A stretch of DNA of 64,000 bases from Planctomycetota bacterium (GTDB taxonomy: Bacteria > Planctomycetota > Phycisphaerae > Sedimentisphaerales > Anaerobacaceae): NCBI GenBank assembly GCA_019456145.1, contig VRUL01000002.1:232185-296184 (forward strand). The letters are read 5' to 3'. The notes below the pieces were generated by a model. That model was not told where the DNA came from and did no database searches. It was given only the letters and a program-made list of their open reading frames with translations. Shown one piece after another: positions 1 through 9,779 of the stretch (positions are counted from its first letter, which is position 1; each line of letters begins with the position of its first letter). The translations under genes were made by a program, and so were the position numbers.

Positions 1-1
1 C

Positions 2-1393
2 CGAGGCACAATGGATGTTCTGATGACCACGCCAATCAACTGTGTTCAGATCGTTCTGGGAAAGCTGTTGAGCAAACTGTTTCAGTTGATTCTGATGCTG
101 GCTGTAAGTCTGCCTTTATTGGCCGTCATTAGAGTTTTCGGCGGAATCCAGTGGGATTATGTCGTCTCTTCTTTGAGCATTACCCTCGCCGCCACTGTTT
201 TTGTCGGATCGTTGAGCATGTTCTTGTCTACAAAGTTTCGCCGTTCTTATCTTGTCATTCTGATTATGACGACCTTCTTAGTCGTTGCTTATCTACTCAT
301 GATTCCGTTATCTTTCTTTCGCAATTCAAGCAGCGTCCTGATGAGCGTTATACTGCATATCAATCCTTTTGCAGCGATGCTTCAGGTTACTTCAGCCGCC
401 TTCCCGGGTTCCCGCATGGGCACCACATTTTTTTCTTTGCCGTTACATTGTCTGTTAATGGGGGGCGCTTCAATGTTCATACTTTTTGCATCAGCATTCA
501 GGATGCGAAGACATGCGCTCGATTCCTTTTTAGGAACTAACGCCGGAAGAAAATTACCCATATGGAAGAGAAACTTCATGTCCTCAGCTTTTAAAAGCAA
601 AAGCTCTTTTTCGGCGACCTCTCCCATCAGGCCGGTCACCGGCTCGCCAATCTTCTGGAAGGAACTGTCAAGACCATTTTCCAAGTCTCTCAGATCAAAT
701 GCAATAGTACTCGGCATTTTGTTACTCCTCTTATTCATATTTTATTACCTGGGTTATTTATTCAATGCGTTTTCCGCAGCCACCCCCGTCGCAATGGTAT
801 TCTACAGCATGTTCACAAGCGGCCTTTGGATGATCGCTACTATTCGCACAGCCGCCATGGCGGCAACCAGCATCACAAAGGAAAAGGAGGCACGAACTTT
901 GCCCCTCCTTCTTGGTACCTTGCTCGAGCCAAAGCAGATTATTCACGGAAAAGCTTTGGCCGCTTTATGGCGAAACGCACCTGCATGGCTCATCCTGGCT
1001 TTGGGCACACCCGTCTTTTACATTCTGATGACTACTCGTCAAAAAACAACAGGTATTAGTAGTCTGGATTTCTACTATTATTCTTACATCATCTTTGGAC
1101 TGCTTGGGATTGTAGCAAATGTAATATTTCTGATTGGCCTCGGGATGTATTTTAGCACGCGTCTGAAATCGAGTACTGCCGCATTAATGGCTACCATTGG
1201 CTCATTGCTTGGTTTTTATGTTATACGTCGATTTATGTTTATGTTTCTCTTTGCTATCCTGGGCGTGATGATGACGGGAAATATACAAGTTGCACTTATA
1301 TTAAACCAGATTGTTAGTATAGTTTTCAATGCAGTAATCGGCATGGTACTTCTCTGGCGGGCAAAGTACAGATTGAGGCGGGATATCTTCTGA
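2..1393 (+). CDS. ABC-2 type permease, two-module, 5'-truncated by window edge
   Basis: Membrane subunit of an export-type ABC transporter. The reading frame is open to the first base; the ATG at 11 lies inside the protein, because the LMTTPIN motif that follows it sits near residue 115 in the two downstream paralogues. About 110 N-terminal residues are therefore outside the window. Many hydrophobic segments are visible, in two halves; the second half begins near a WKELSRP motif that matches WKELRAP in the next gene. The end RAKYRLRRDIF also matches the paralogues. It is followed after 7 bases by the next permease, so the genes are likely one operon. The substrate cannot be read from the sequence. 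Confidence 0.8.
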   Translation, partial: RGTMDVLMTTPINCVQIVLGKLLSKLFQLILMLAVSLPLLAVIRVFGGIQWDYVVSSLSITLAATVFVGSLSMFLSTKFRRSYLVILIMTTFLVVAYLLMIPLSFFRNSSSVLMSVILHINPFAAMLQVTSAAFPGSRMGTTFFSLPLHCLLMGGASMFILFASAFRMRRHALDSFLGTNAGRKLPIWKRNFMSSAFKSKSSFSATSPIRPVTGSPIFWKELSRPFSKSLRSNAIVLGILLLLLFIFYYLGYLFNAFSAATPVAMVFYSMFTSGLWMIATIRTAAMAATSITKEKEARTLPLLLGTLLEPKQIIHGKALAALWRNAPAWLILALGTPVFYILMTTRQKTTGISSLDFYYYSYIIFGLLGIVANVIFLIGLGMYFSTRLKSSTAALMATIGSLLGFYVIRRFMFMFLFAILGVMMTGNIQVALILNQIVSIVFNAVIGMVLLWRAKYRLRRDIF

Positions 1394-1400
1394 TTCATTT

Positions 1401-3218
1401 ATGAATATTGGCTTGAGTAAATCTGTTCGCTACATTCTAAAACCTTCCTGGCTGACCGGACCTATTTTCGATAAAGAGCTGCGGGTCTCCAGCCGTAGAA
1501 GAAGAAATTACGTTCTTCGGTCCGCGTACTTAGCCATTTTAACCGTTTTTGTTGTCTTAGTCTGGCACACCATGGTCAGATTCCAGGGGGCCGCAGCATA
1601 TCGAATTTCCCAAATGTCCGTAGCCGGCCTGGCCATAATTACAACCATAATCATGTTCCAGTTTGTTGCCACTCAATTGATTGCAGTTGTCATGCTCAGC
1701 ACTTCTATTAGCGACGAAATCTACAATCGCACTCTTGGTGTGCTCATGACCACACCCATCAATAGTTTTCAGATCGTCATGGGCAAGCTCTTCAGTAAAC
1801 TCCTGCAGATAATATTGCTTTTAGCCATCAGCTTGCCACTACTGGCTACTGTGCGTGTCTTTGGCGGTGTGCCTTGGAATTACGTTATTTCAAGTGTTTG
1901 TATTACGCTCACAGCTGTCATCTTTGCCGGCGTACTGAGCCTGTACTTTTCGATCAGTGCTCGACGCGCCTATGTGGTCATTCTCAAGACCCTTTTTACT
2001 CTCGGTATTATTTATCTGTTCATTCCAATCATGGTGGTTTTGGTGTCCCAGAGTTTCGTTCCCACTATCCGCCAGCCACTTATGCTCTTTTCCATCGTGA
2101 TGCTTCCCAACCCCTTCGTGGTCATGCAGTTCAACACTGCGGCAATGATGTCTCCAGGAGCAGTGGGGATTATGCCTATCCCGTTATCATGGCCCATTCA
2201 TTGTGTGGTTATGCTCGGCGCTTCTGTCTTCTTGCTTGCCTGGTCGATGAGGATTGTGCGCAGGGTTGCTCTGCGTCAGGCTACCGGCCAACTTGACCTG
2301 GCTACCAAAAACCGAAAAAAGAAAAAGCTGTCACTGAAAACGACAAAATCAGAAGGGCAGTCCGGCCTTATAAGGCGTGTAAAAGGTTCACCCGTGGTTT
2401 GGAAGGAACTCAGGGCTCCAATCATTCAAGGTAGCAGGAAGAAAAACATCATTGGTCTTGCGATTACTATAATTGCTCTGCTGATAACCTATGCTGTAAA
2501 TATGAAGGAAAAACTCCTGGATGAAGATTTTACACATATTGCATACACTTTGGTTTTTGTTATTATCGGTTTGATTACTAATATAGTTCTTTCAGCCACT
2601 ACTATCACCACCGAAAAGGAAACACGTTCATGGCCAATTTTGTTGGCCACCTCTATGAGTGATTGGCAGATTCTTATAGGAAAGGCTGTAGGTGTATTCC
2701 GCCGATGTCTTCCCATCTGGCTTTTACTGGCCGGCCATCTTATTCTTTTCATTACAGTAAGATACATTCACCCAATCGCTGTGGTGCATTTGGCTATACT
2801 CGTCACCTGGATTGTGGTGTTTCTCTCCGGCTCGGGCCTCTATTTCAGCGCCCGTCTGAAACGTACTACCTCAGCGGTGGTCGCTAATTTTGCCTTGGCC
2901 CTGACCCTATGGGCGGTTATTCCACTACTGCTCGGATTGGTAGCGACAATCACCTACGAAAGCGATATCCTGGAGGCATATATATTGACCAATCCCGTGG
3001 TGCAGACCGTTGTTATTATGGATGGAGCCGGCGGCAGTCATAATGCAACGAGGAATCTTTCCCGTCTTAATTATGAATGGCCAAGTCCAAGTGGCAGTAA
3101 TTGGAACAGTATCCGGTCTACAACAAGCATCCTGTTTATTACGATGCTAATCTATATGTCTATGGGATTGTTGTTTGCATGGCGGGCGAAGTGCCGATTC
3201 CGGCGAAATATATTTTAG
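1401..3218 (+). CDS. ABC-2 type permease, second tandem copy
   Basis: A 605-residue polytopic membrane protein, full length relative to its neighbours. The N-terminal cytoplasmic motif GPIFDKELRVSSRRRR precedes the first membrane segments. A second permease-like module starts near residue 330 with WKELRAP, so each protein looks like a fusion of two ABC-2 half modules. LMTTPINSFQIVMGKLFSK, typical of this permease group, is near residue 115. The ATG at 1401 comes 7 bases after the preceding stop. The protein ends RAKCRFRRNIF, and the last 43 coding bases are identical to the end of the third copy. Probably exports, or anchors a machine for, an unknown substrate. Confidence 0.85.
   Translation: MNIGLSKSVRYILKPSWLTGPIFDKELRVSSRRRRNYVLRSAYLAILTVFVVLVWHTMVRFQGAAAYRISQMSVAGLAIITTIIMFQFVATQLIAVVMLSTSISDEIYNRTLGVLMTTPINSFQIVMGKLFSKLLQIILLLAISLPLLATVRVFGGVPWNYVISSVCITLTAVIFAGVLSLYFSISARRAYVVILKTLFTLGIIYLFIPIMVVLVSQSFVPTIRQPLMLFSIVMLPNPFVVMQFNTAAMMSPGAVGIMPIPLSWPIHCVVMLGASVFLLAWSMRIVRRVALRQATGQLDLATKNRKKKKLSLKTTKSEGQSGLIRRVKGSPVVWKELRAPIIQGSRKKNIIGLAITIIALLITYAVNMKEKLLDEDFTHIAYTLVFVIIGLITNIVLSATTITTEKETRSWPILLATSMSDWQILIGKAVGVFRRCLPIWLLLAGHLILFITVRYIHPIAVVHLAILVTWIVVFLSGSGLYFSARLKRTTSAVVANFALALTLWAVIPLLLGLVATITYESDILEAYILTNPVVQTVVIMDGAGGSHNATRNLSRLNYEWPSPSGSNWNSIRSTTSILFITMLIYMSMGLLFAWRAKCRFRRNIF
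3174..3216 (+). repeat. 43-bp direct repeat, 3' ends of two permease genes
   Basis: The bases 3174-3216 are identical to 4973-5015 and encode the shared C-terminus FAWRAKCRFRRNIF. Other near-identical patches lie at about 1452-1520 versus 3290-3357 and 1771-1830 versus 3605-3665, separated by strongly diverged sequence. That patchiness suggests tandem duplication followed by local gene conversion. Confidence 0.85.
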
Positions 3219-3235
3219 TTCCTCTTTTTAAGATT

Positions 3236-5017
3236 ATGACAACAGCGTTGATAAATTTTGTTTCAAAATTTCTAAGCTTGTCCTGGTTGACCGGTCCTAT
3301 TTTCGATAAAGAGCTGCGAGTCTCAAGCCGTAGAAGGAGAAATTACGTTCTTCGGTTCACCTACCTTGTACTGTTGACCACTTTCCTGGTTTTCGTCTGG
3401 CTCGAGGAGGTAAGGTATCTTGGTTCTGCGGTATATCGAATATCGCGAATGGCCAGAGCTGGACAGACCATTACCTTTTTCATTGTTTGGTTTCAGTTTT
3501 GTGCTACCCAGCTTATTGCCATTATTATGCTCAGCACTTCTATCAGTGACGAAATCGACAATTGCACACTTGGACTACTCATGACCACTCCTATTAACAG
3601 CTTTCAGATCGTCATGGGCAAACTCTTCAGTAAGCTCCTGCAGATAATATTGCTTTTAGCCATCAGTCTGCCATTACTGGCTATTGTTCGTATCTTTGGT
3701 GGTGTGCCTTGGGATTATATTATCTCCAGCCTTTGCATAACGCTGGCAGCTCTTATTTTTGTTAGTTCGCTCAGTATGTTTTTCTCTATTTATTTCCGAA
3801 AGGCCTATGTTGTTATTATTGTGACTATCCTGTCTCTTGGGCTGCTTTTCGCTTTGCTGCCGTTTTTGTGCTTTATGATGTTTAAAGATATGATGTCAGA
3901 CGATGATAAACTCATCTCTATAATCTTTCAAGCAAATCCTTATGGTATCATGATGTTTAATACTATGGTCATGGATAATCCACGCAATCTTGGCACGATA
4001 TTTTTTTCCTGGCCTTTGCATTGTGCTATTATGCTGGTAAGCTCCGGGGTGTTATTGTTGGTGTCTATAATTAAGGTTCGTAAAGTTGCCCTGTGTCAGG
4101 CTACGGGCCAGCTCGACAGGTTCTTTCGAAAAAAGCCAACCAATGGGGCTATTGAATCCAGGCCAAATACCTCTGCAATTAGGCCGGTAGGCAAACTTGC
4201 TTTTCTGTGGAAGGAACTGAGAAGCCCCTTGTTCGGGCGAAGCAAAACCACTGCTATTCTTGTGATTTCCATACCCCTGATTCTGCTCTTATTAACATAC
4301 GTCCTTATAGCCAACGAAAACGTCTTAGACGATCAAGATGTGCAAGCGTCATATCTGGCAATTCTTGGATGTATAGGGATGTTGTTTGCTATCGTTCTCC
4401 CGGCTACGTGTATTACATCAGAGAAGGAATCCCGCTGCTGGCCTTTGATCCTAACTACCACATTAAGTGATTGGCAAATACTATTGGGCAAAATCATTGG
4501 TTCATTGCGCCGCTGTGCGCCCGCCTGGTTTCTGATGTTCGGGCATTTGATTGTGTTTACACTCATCGGATTCATTCATCCTATTGCGCTGATACATATT
4601 CCTGTTTTGGTGGCATGGATAATTGTATTTTTTCTTGGAACAGGTGTTTACTTTAGTTCTCGTTTCAAACACACAACTACGGCAGTTATCATGAATTTCA
4701 CTTTCGCTGCGGTAATTTGGGGCCTTGTGCCTCTGCTGATGCTCCTTTATGCTGCAATGACACGCACAAGTGATAATTATGTTGAGAGATATATGAATAT
4801 TAATCCTCTATTCCAGGGTGCTGTGGTCCTGGACGGAACTTGTGGTAGAAGACGTGCGCTAAGAAGTGTTACAAAATTGCGCTATCACTGGGCCCGAGGA
4901 AATGAAAATGCTTTGGAATCAACCGGTTTTTTACTAAGTTCTATGCTTGGATATATGCTAATCGGCTCTTTATTTGCATGGCGGGCGAAGTGCCGATTCC
5001 GGCGAAATATATTTTGA
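3236..5017 (+). CDS. ABC-2 type permease, third tandem copy
   Basis: A 593-residue paralogue of the two upstream permeases with the same GPIFDKELRVSSRRRR entry motif, LMTTPINSFQIV motif, second module at WKELRSP and RRNIF end. The frame is open back to 3101, but the extension overlaps the previous gene and merely re-reads its 3' end. The ATG at 3236 gives an N-terminus that aligns with the second copy and lies 17 bases after its stop, so I chose it. The gene is followed after 21 bases by an ABC ATPase. Three unequal permeases beside one ATPase are more than a simple dimeric exporter needs. Confidence 0.85.
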   Translation: MTTALINFVSKFLSLSWLTGPIFDKELRVSSRRRRNYVLRFTYLVLLTTFLVFVWLEEVRYLGSAVYRISRMARAGQTITFFIVWFQFCATQLIAIIMLSTSISDEIDNCTLGLLMTTPINSFQIVMGKLFSKLLQIILLLAISLPLLAIVRIFGGVPWDYIISSLCITLAALIFVSSLSMFFSIYFRKAYVVIIVTILSLGLLFALLPFLCFMMFKDMMSDDDKLISIIFQANPYGIMMFNTMVMDNPRNLGTIFFSWPLHCAIMLVSSGVLLLVSIIKVRKVALCQATGQLDRFFRKKPTNGAIESRPNTSAIRPVGKLAFLWKELRSPLFGRSKTTAILVISIPLILLLLTYVLIANENVLDDQDVQASYLAILGCIGMLFAIVLPATCITSEKESRCWPLILTTTLSDWQILLGKIIGSLRRCAPAWFLMFGHLIVFTLIGFIHPIALIHIPVLVAWIIVFFLGTGVYFSSRFKHTTTAVIMNFTFAAVIWGLVPLLMLLYAAMTRTSDNYVERYMNINPLFQGAVVLDGTCGRRRALRSVTKLRYHWARGNENALESTGFLLSSMLGYMLIGSLFAWRAKCRFRRNIF

Positions 5018-5038
5018 CCTTTCTTTGAGACACAACTT

Positions 5039-6163
5039 ATGGCTCGAGTTTTATTGGAAAATGTTAGTAAGGTTTTTGATAAACAAGTTACCGCAGTCTC
5101 TGATTTTAGGTTGGAAGTAGCTGATAGTGAGTTCATGGTAATTGTCGGGCCCAGTGGCTCCGGCAAAACCACGATTTTAAGGATGATTGCCGGACTGGAA
5201 AAAGTCACCTCTGGAAATATCTATATCGGGGATACTTTGGTTAATGATGTTCCTCCAAGAAATCGTGATATCGCTATGGTGTTCCAAAATTATGCTTTGT
5301 ACCCGCACATGAACGTCTATGAGAACATTGCATTTGGGCTCAAAATGCGGAAGTTCTCAAAGGAAGAAATCAATAGACGGGTTAAAAAGGTCTCTGTTCT
5401 GTTAGGCATAGAGCACTTGTTTACTCGAAAACCAAAAGCCCTCTCCGGCGGGCAGCGTCAGCGAGTCGCTGTTGGTCGCGCTATTGTTCGCAGTCCAAAA
5501 GTATTCCTGTTCGACGAACCTTTAAGCAATCTCGATACCGGATTACGTGGGGCCACTCGGGCGGAACTAAAAGCCTTGCACCACAAATTACAGATTACCT
5601 CTATCTATGTCACTCACGACCAAACCGAAGCCATGACCTTGGGGGACCGTATCTGCGTTACGTATAATGGCATAATTCAGCAAACAGCTTCTCCAATAGA
5701 GATATATGAACGGCCGATTAATAAGTTTGTCGCAGGTTTTTTTGGTACACCATCCATGAATTTCTTTGCCGGACGGGTGAAGTTTCAAGGCGATATTCCA
5801 TGCTTTGTGACAGGTAACGATACCATAACTTTACCCCGGCGATTGAGAACTATTTTAGCTGATTATTCTGACAAGGAAATGGTAATGGGTATAAGGCCGG
5901 AAGACCTCTCTCTTTGCCAGTTCTCCAATCAAGCTGGCAATGTGATTAGTGCAACTGTTGACATCATTGAACCACTGGGAAGCCGTGCGGACATTTACCT
6001 GACCAACAATACAGGTATCAAATTCATCACCAAAGCAGATCCTCACATCGAGATCAACGTACACGAAGAGGTAAAAGTGCATATTGACTCCGAAAGGATT
6101 CACATTTTTGAGCCTGGAGAAGCTGGTAAGAATATTACATTATCTGATGGTACATTAAACTGA
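5039..6163 (+). CDS. ABC transporter ATP-binding protein, MalK/UgpC type
   Basis: A 374-residue cytoplasmic ATPase. Walker A GPSGSGKT is at residues 37-44, the Q-loop region is FQNYALYPHM, the signature LSGGQRQRV is followed by Walker B VFLFDEP, and the H-loop is VTHDQTEA. The last roughly 130 residues form the TOBE/OB regulatory domain of the MalK-UgpC-MsmX group. That group normally drives carbohydrate importers with MalFG-type permeases, whereas the genes just upstream are ABC-2 exporters. The close spacing argues for an operon, but the partner could also be an importer elsewhere. Family assignment is firm; substrate and partnership are not. Confidence 0.88.
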   Translation: MARVLLENVSKVFDKQVTAVSDFRLEVADSEFMVIVGPSGSGKTTILRMIAGLEKVTSGNIYIGDTLVNDVPPRNRDIAMVFQNYALYPHMNVYENIAFGLKMRKFSKEEINRRVKKVSVLLGIEHLFTRKPKALSGGQRQRVAVGRAIVRSPKVFLFDEPLSNLDTGLRGATRAELKALHHKLQITSIYVTHDQTEAMTLGDRICVTYNGIIQQTASPIEIYERPINKFVAGFFGTPSMNFFAGRVKFQGDIPCFVTGNDTITLPRRLRTILADYSDKEMVMGIRPEDLSLCQFSNQAGNVISATVDIIEPLGSRADIYLTNNTGIKFITKADPHIEINVHEEVKVHIDSERIHIFEPGEAGKNITLSDGTLN

Positions 6164-6407
6164 TGCAGTGTTCGGACCATATAATTCACAAAGATCAGAA
6201 GATTTTGGGCGACTGTCTTCCTATTCACTTCTGAGCGTATGTCAGCTCCCCGGCCACCTAAAATATCGAGCTTTTACGCCCATGATTCAATACGGATTGT
6301 CGTTCAGACGAACCAAAACAAACTTCAAACACAAACTGTCTCAAAACTCAAAGAATCTCCGTAGCCGATCACAACACTAACATTATCTCAATTTCACCGT
6401 AGCCTGC

Positions 6408-6442
6408 TTTCACCACCTTCACTATCAGTTGAGGTGGTGAAA
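6408..6442. terminator. Possible bidirectional terminator hairpin
   Basis: A perfect 11-bp inverted repeat, TTTCACCACCT (6408-6418) and AGGTGGTGAAA (6432-6442), with a 13-base loop. Flanking AGCC and GGCT extend it with an internal bulge. It lies between the convergent ABC operon and the HzsA-related gene. A clear T-run is missing, so termination is only plausible. The rest of 6164-6554 shows no convincing gene. Confidence 0.4.
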
Positions 6443-6554
6443 AGAAAGGCTAAGGTAATTCGAATCTTCCCGGTGGTGGATACCAGTGTTGCTGGCTTAT
6501 TCTGTTGTTCTTGGGCGAGGACTGTTTCTGTGTGTGACAGGTGCAGTCTGGTAA

Positions 6555-9398
6555 CTAAGGATTGGGGGCGTCGACAAGTGCCGCCGAGGGGCAGGTAGTT
6601 GAAACGACCGGTATGGGCCGGAAGTCGGGGTGGTCTTTGTATTTTAGGTTTCTTCGGCCGAAGTAACTGCCGTAGTAGGCGGCGTTCGAGTCTACCCAGG
6701 TTACCAGTTTTATGAATTCCGTGCGGGAGAGTTTTACGCCTTCGTGGCCCTGGCGGATGAGGTCGACGAGTTTGCTTTTGTGGGAGCCGAGTGAGTAGGG
6801 CGGCAGAGGGGCTGCTTCACCGGTTTTGGGATCGTTTTCCCGCCAGACTTTTACGAGGTTTTTCTTGAGGATCTCCTCGTATGAACGGCTGAAGAGGGTA
6901 GTGAGTTCGCCGGAGAGGTTGAGGTCGCCTTGAGTCTTTTCGGCGTTATGGCAGCTTAGGCAGTGTCTGTCGAGGATCGGCTGGACGTCGGTGGGGTAGT
7001 AGATGGCTCTGGGGGCGGTTTCGCCAGGCTGGGGTGCGAGCCGGTCGGCCGGGCGGGTCAGTGCCAGGACCTTCTTGCGGGGCGGGGCCCAGCGTCTTTG
7101 TTCATGGCAGCCTATGCAGGAGCGGGTCTCGCCGGGCCTGAGATTGATGAAGGTCCGCATCCGCTGGACCTCCATGAAGTTCTCATCGAGGGCCTGGAAG
7201 AACAGGTTTTTGTCCGCAGGGACGGTGAAATGGGCCGAGCCGTCGATATCGACGGGGACTATGCCGTGCAGGCGTTTGATGTGCAGATGTGTGTTCATGC
7301 TGACGACGGCGTGCTGCTGATAGGCCGAGTCGCCGTCCCAGAAGCGTCTGGCCTCCCAGGGTCTGGCGAGGGTCTCAAGGACGCGGAGATACTTGATCGT
7401 GCCGCGGGGTACGGATTCGATGCCTTTGTAGACATCGGCCATGACGATTGTCGCGCTGCTGTTGGGCGGTGACAGTAGCGATGGGATACAGGGCGGGCGT
7501 TTACGCCGCTGCAGGAGGATGGGGTGCCAGCAGGAGATTTCGTCGTCCTGATAGATGAGCACGCGGTTGCCGAATTCGTCGAGAAGATAGATTCCGTATG
7601 CGGAAGAGTCGTTGTATGGGCGGTCGGGATTGCAGCTTACGAGGAAGAACTTCTCGTCGAGGGGGTGGGCGTCGGTGTAGAGGGGGCCGACGTTGTCTCT
7701 GATCCATCGGCCTTTTCTTTTGTGGAAGAATCCGTACTCGGTGCGGATGTCGATGTCGGGCGTGATGTAGGTCATTGGCTGCCGAGTGCGGATGGGGTAG
7801 TTGATGTCGAGGCGGATTACGGTACCGACGCCGGCGGGCATGTGTGGGGTGCCGATGACCACGAAGAGGTTGTTCGTGCCCGGAACGGCTCGACCGTGGA
7901 GCATCGTATCGGGGAAGGTTATGTCGTTGCCGAATATCTCAACCGAGCCGGTGCCGTCGGGTCTCATCGCCCAGAGGCATTTGACGACGACGTCGGCCTT
8001 GTCGACGTATTCCCAGCGTGTGTAGAGGATGCGGCCGTCGTTCATTACGCTTGGTGATGTTTCGCTGACCGGGCTTTGGGAGAGTACCTGAATGTCGGAG
8101 CCGTCGCCGTTGGCGCGGTACAGGGTGGTTGTCGTAAGGATGTCGGGGCCGTCACAGAGGATCCCGCGCTGGCAGCGTGTGGAGATGAAGCAAATACCGC
8201 CGTTGGGCAGGAAGCAGGGGTGCATGTCGTCGGTGTGGTGCTGATACCTTTCGCCGGTTCCACCGAGGAAGGAGTTGTCGTACTTCTCTATGCGCTGAGC
8301 TTCATCCGCAGGTGGGAAGGTAAGTTGTCGCAGAGCTTTGCCGTCAATGCCCACCTCATAGATGCGGAAGCCCTCACCGATTTTCCTTTTCCAATCGAAG
8401 ATTACGCGTTGTGCGTCGAAGTCCAGATCGAATCGGCCGAAGATACCTTTGGCCATCGCAGGGGCAAGTTCGCGAACTCGGCCCGTCCTGAGGTCAAGTT
8501 GGCAGATATTGCCGCCGAAATCGTGACAGCCGTCGATGAAGTCGGTGTAGTAGTGGCTCGATTGGTATGTGTATCGCTTGATGAACAGCAGTTTGCCGCA
8601 GTTCAGCAGGGGATTGTCCTGGACGAGGGCTTCGTGTTGCAGTCGCTCAATGCGATTTTTCAGCTCAAGGACGGCTATCTCGTCTTCAGAGTCTTTCAGT
8701 GCTTGGGCGATGGCCTCGATCTGCTGAAGATGCTGGTCTGCGCATGAATATTCGTCGCCGAATTTGTGGCTCAGGTACTGGACTGCGCGACGTAGAGATT
8801 CGATGCTTGTCCCCATGTGTGATTCGACTGGCAGGCCTGTCTGAGTTGGAAAGCCGGTTCCTGTGGGTGGTTTTCTGCTCGGGGAGATGTGGAGAATCTT
8901 GAGGTGCGGCATGAAACCTTCGGTGGTTATGCGTGTAGTGTTTCGGCCTTTGTGTAGTTTGAAGGGGCCATATGTCGCCCAGACCAGATCGCTCGGCATG
9001 AATCCGCCGGTAACGCTGCCGAGCACTTCACCGGATACGGCGGCAGCGTTTACCTTCATGCGACAGGATCGATTTTCGCCCGAGCAGTACAGGAAATGGA
9101 TGTAGAACGAGCCGCCCTGTACGTCGAAGGCCCATTCCATGAAGCCGCCTCGGCCTACGCATAGCGTCAGGTCAGCGAATTGGGGATACTCGGGCGAGAT
9201 GTTCTGCGAGCAGGCCGAAAGTTGCTTTGCCGGTATTGTGACCTCGTCGGCGACGGCTCCGACAGTCAAGAGGATCGTAAGTATCAGGATTGCGGCTGAT
9301 TTGAGTTTTTCGGCTGAATGAACGATGCCGGGCCTCAAACATCCACAGAACTTACAACACGAACATTGTATCAGTTGACATTTCCCATTTACTTTCAC
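6555..9398 (-). CDS. HzsA-related multidomain protein with two c-type haem sites
   Basis: A 947-residue exported protein. After an unusually long 30-residue basic and Cys-containing leader comes a hydrophobic signal segment (AAILILTILLTVGAVA). Residues of roughly 50-170 resemble a carbohydrate-binding-like beta domain. The middle resembles a TolB/PD40 propeller. The C-terminal third has two haem-attachment motifs, CIGCH (761-765) and CLSCH (813-817). This architecture occurs in planctomycete proteins annotated as related to the hydrazine synthase alpha subunit; the relationship is structural and does not imply anammox. The gene is visibly richer in G+C than its neighbours. It stands alone on its strand, and a periplasmic redox role is likely. 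Confidence 0.8.
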   Translation of the reverse strand: MKVNGKCQLIQCSCCKFCGCLRPGIVHSAEKLKSAAILILTILLTVGAVADEVTIPAKQLSACSQNISPEYPQFADLTLCVGRGGFMEWAFDVQGGSFYIHFLYCSGENRSCRMKVNAAAVSGEVLGSVTGGFMPSDLVWATYGPFKLHKGRNTTRITTEGFMPHLKILHISPSRKPPTGTGFPTQTGLPVESHMGTSIESLRRAVQYLSHKFGDEYSCADQHLQQIEAIAQALKDSEDEIAVLELKNRIERLQHEALVQDNPLLNCGKLLFIKRYTYQSSHYYTDFIDGCHDFGGNICQLDLRTGRVRELAPAMAKGIFGRFDLDFDAQRVIFDWKRKIGEGFRIYEVGIDGKALRQLTFPPADEAQRIEKYDNSFLGGTGERYQHHTDDMHPCFLPNGGICFISTRCQRGILCDGPDILTTTTLYRANGDGSDIQVLSQSPVSETSPSVMNDGRILYTRWEYVDKADVVVKCLWAMRPDGTGSVEIFGNDITFPDTMLHGRAVPGTNNLFVVIGTPHMPAGVGTVIRLDINYPIRTRQPMTYITPDIDIRTEYGFFHKRKGRWIRDNVGPLYTDAHPLDEKFFLVSCNPDRPYNDSSAYGIYLLDEFGNRVLIYQDDEISCWHPILLQRRKRPPCIPSLLSPPNSSATIVMADVYKGIESVPRGTIKYLRVLETLARPWEARRFWDGDSAYQQHAVVSMNTHLHIKRLHGIVPVDIDGSAHFTVPADKNLFFQALDENFMEVQRMRTFINLRPGETRSCIGCHEQRRWAPPRKKVLALTRPADRLAPQPGETAPRAIYYPTDVQPILDRHCLSCHNAEKTQGDLNLSGELTTLFSRSYEEILKKNLVKVWRENDPKTGEAAPLPPYSLGSHKSKLVDLIRQGHEGVKLSRTEFIKLVTWVDSNAAYYGSYFGRRNLKYKDHPDFRPIPVVSTTCPSAALVDAPNP

Positions 9399-9779
9399 AA
9401 ACGTTACTCCTACACGCTGTTACACGCTATTTTACCTGAATGATATCCTCCATGTCAATGCCCTTTGTGGTTCACAGGGATCAGAATCGGCGAATCGGCC
9501 ATGAATCGAACATTTTGGTACTTTCTCGATGTAACTGAGCTCGGATTTCTCATTACCTGCCCTGATTTCCCCAACACAGCCGGTCATCCTGGAGTTACGC
9601 AGTTAATTCATCTGGCGGACTTGGTTAAATCGAAGTAAAATACGGATCAGGGACTGAGGACGGATGAAGAGTATGAATATTATTAATCGGTTGGGAATAG
9701 AAGCAAAAGCAGTAGAGAGACAAAGCCAAAGAAGTAATTGATCCGTATTCTTGTATCTACTTGAAGGAGAAAGATTTTT
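9399..9779. other. Intergenic, nothing clear
   Basis: This 381-base spacer separates divergent genes. It must hold both promoters, but I see no confident -35/-10 pair, RNA gene or repeat. The only clear signal is the Shine-Dalgarno AAGGAG at 9764-9769, ten bases before the HAD gene start. Confidence 0.5.

Noticed and set aside
3101..3235. The upstream extension of the third permease
   Set aside because: It overlaps the previous gene's 3' end in another frame, and the N-terminus from ATG 3236 aligns with the paralogue.
6963..9321. Many long plus-strand ORFs opposite the HzsA-related gene
   Set aside because: They are G+C-driven shadows; the minus-strand frame carries a signal peptide, haem motifs and propeller repeats, while the plus frames have no recognisable domain.
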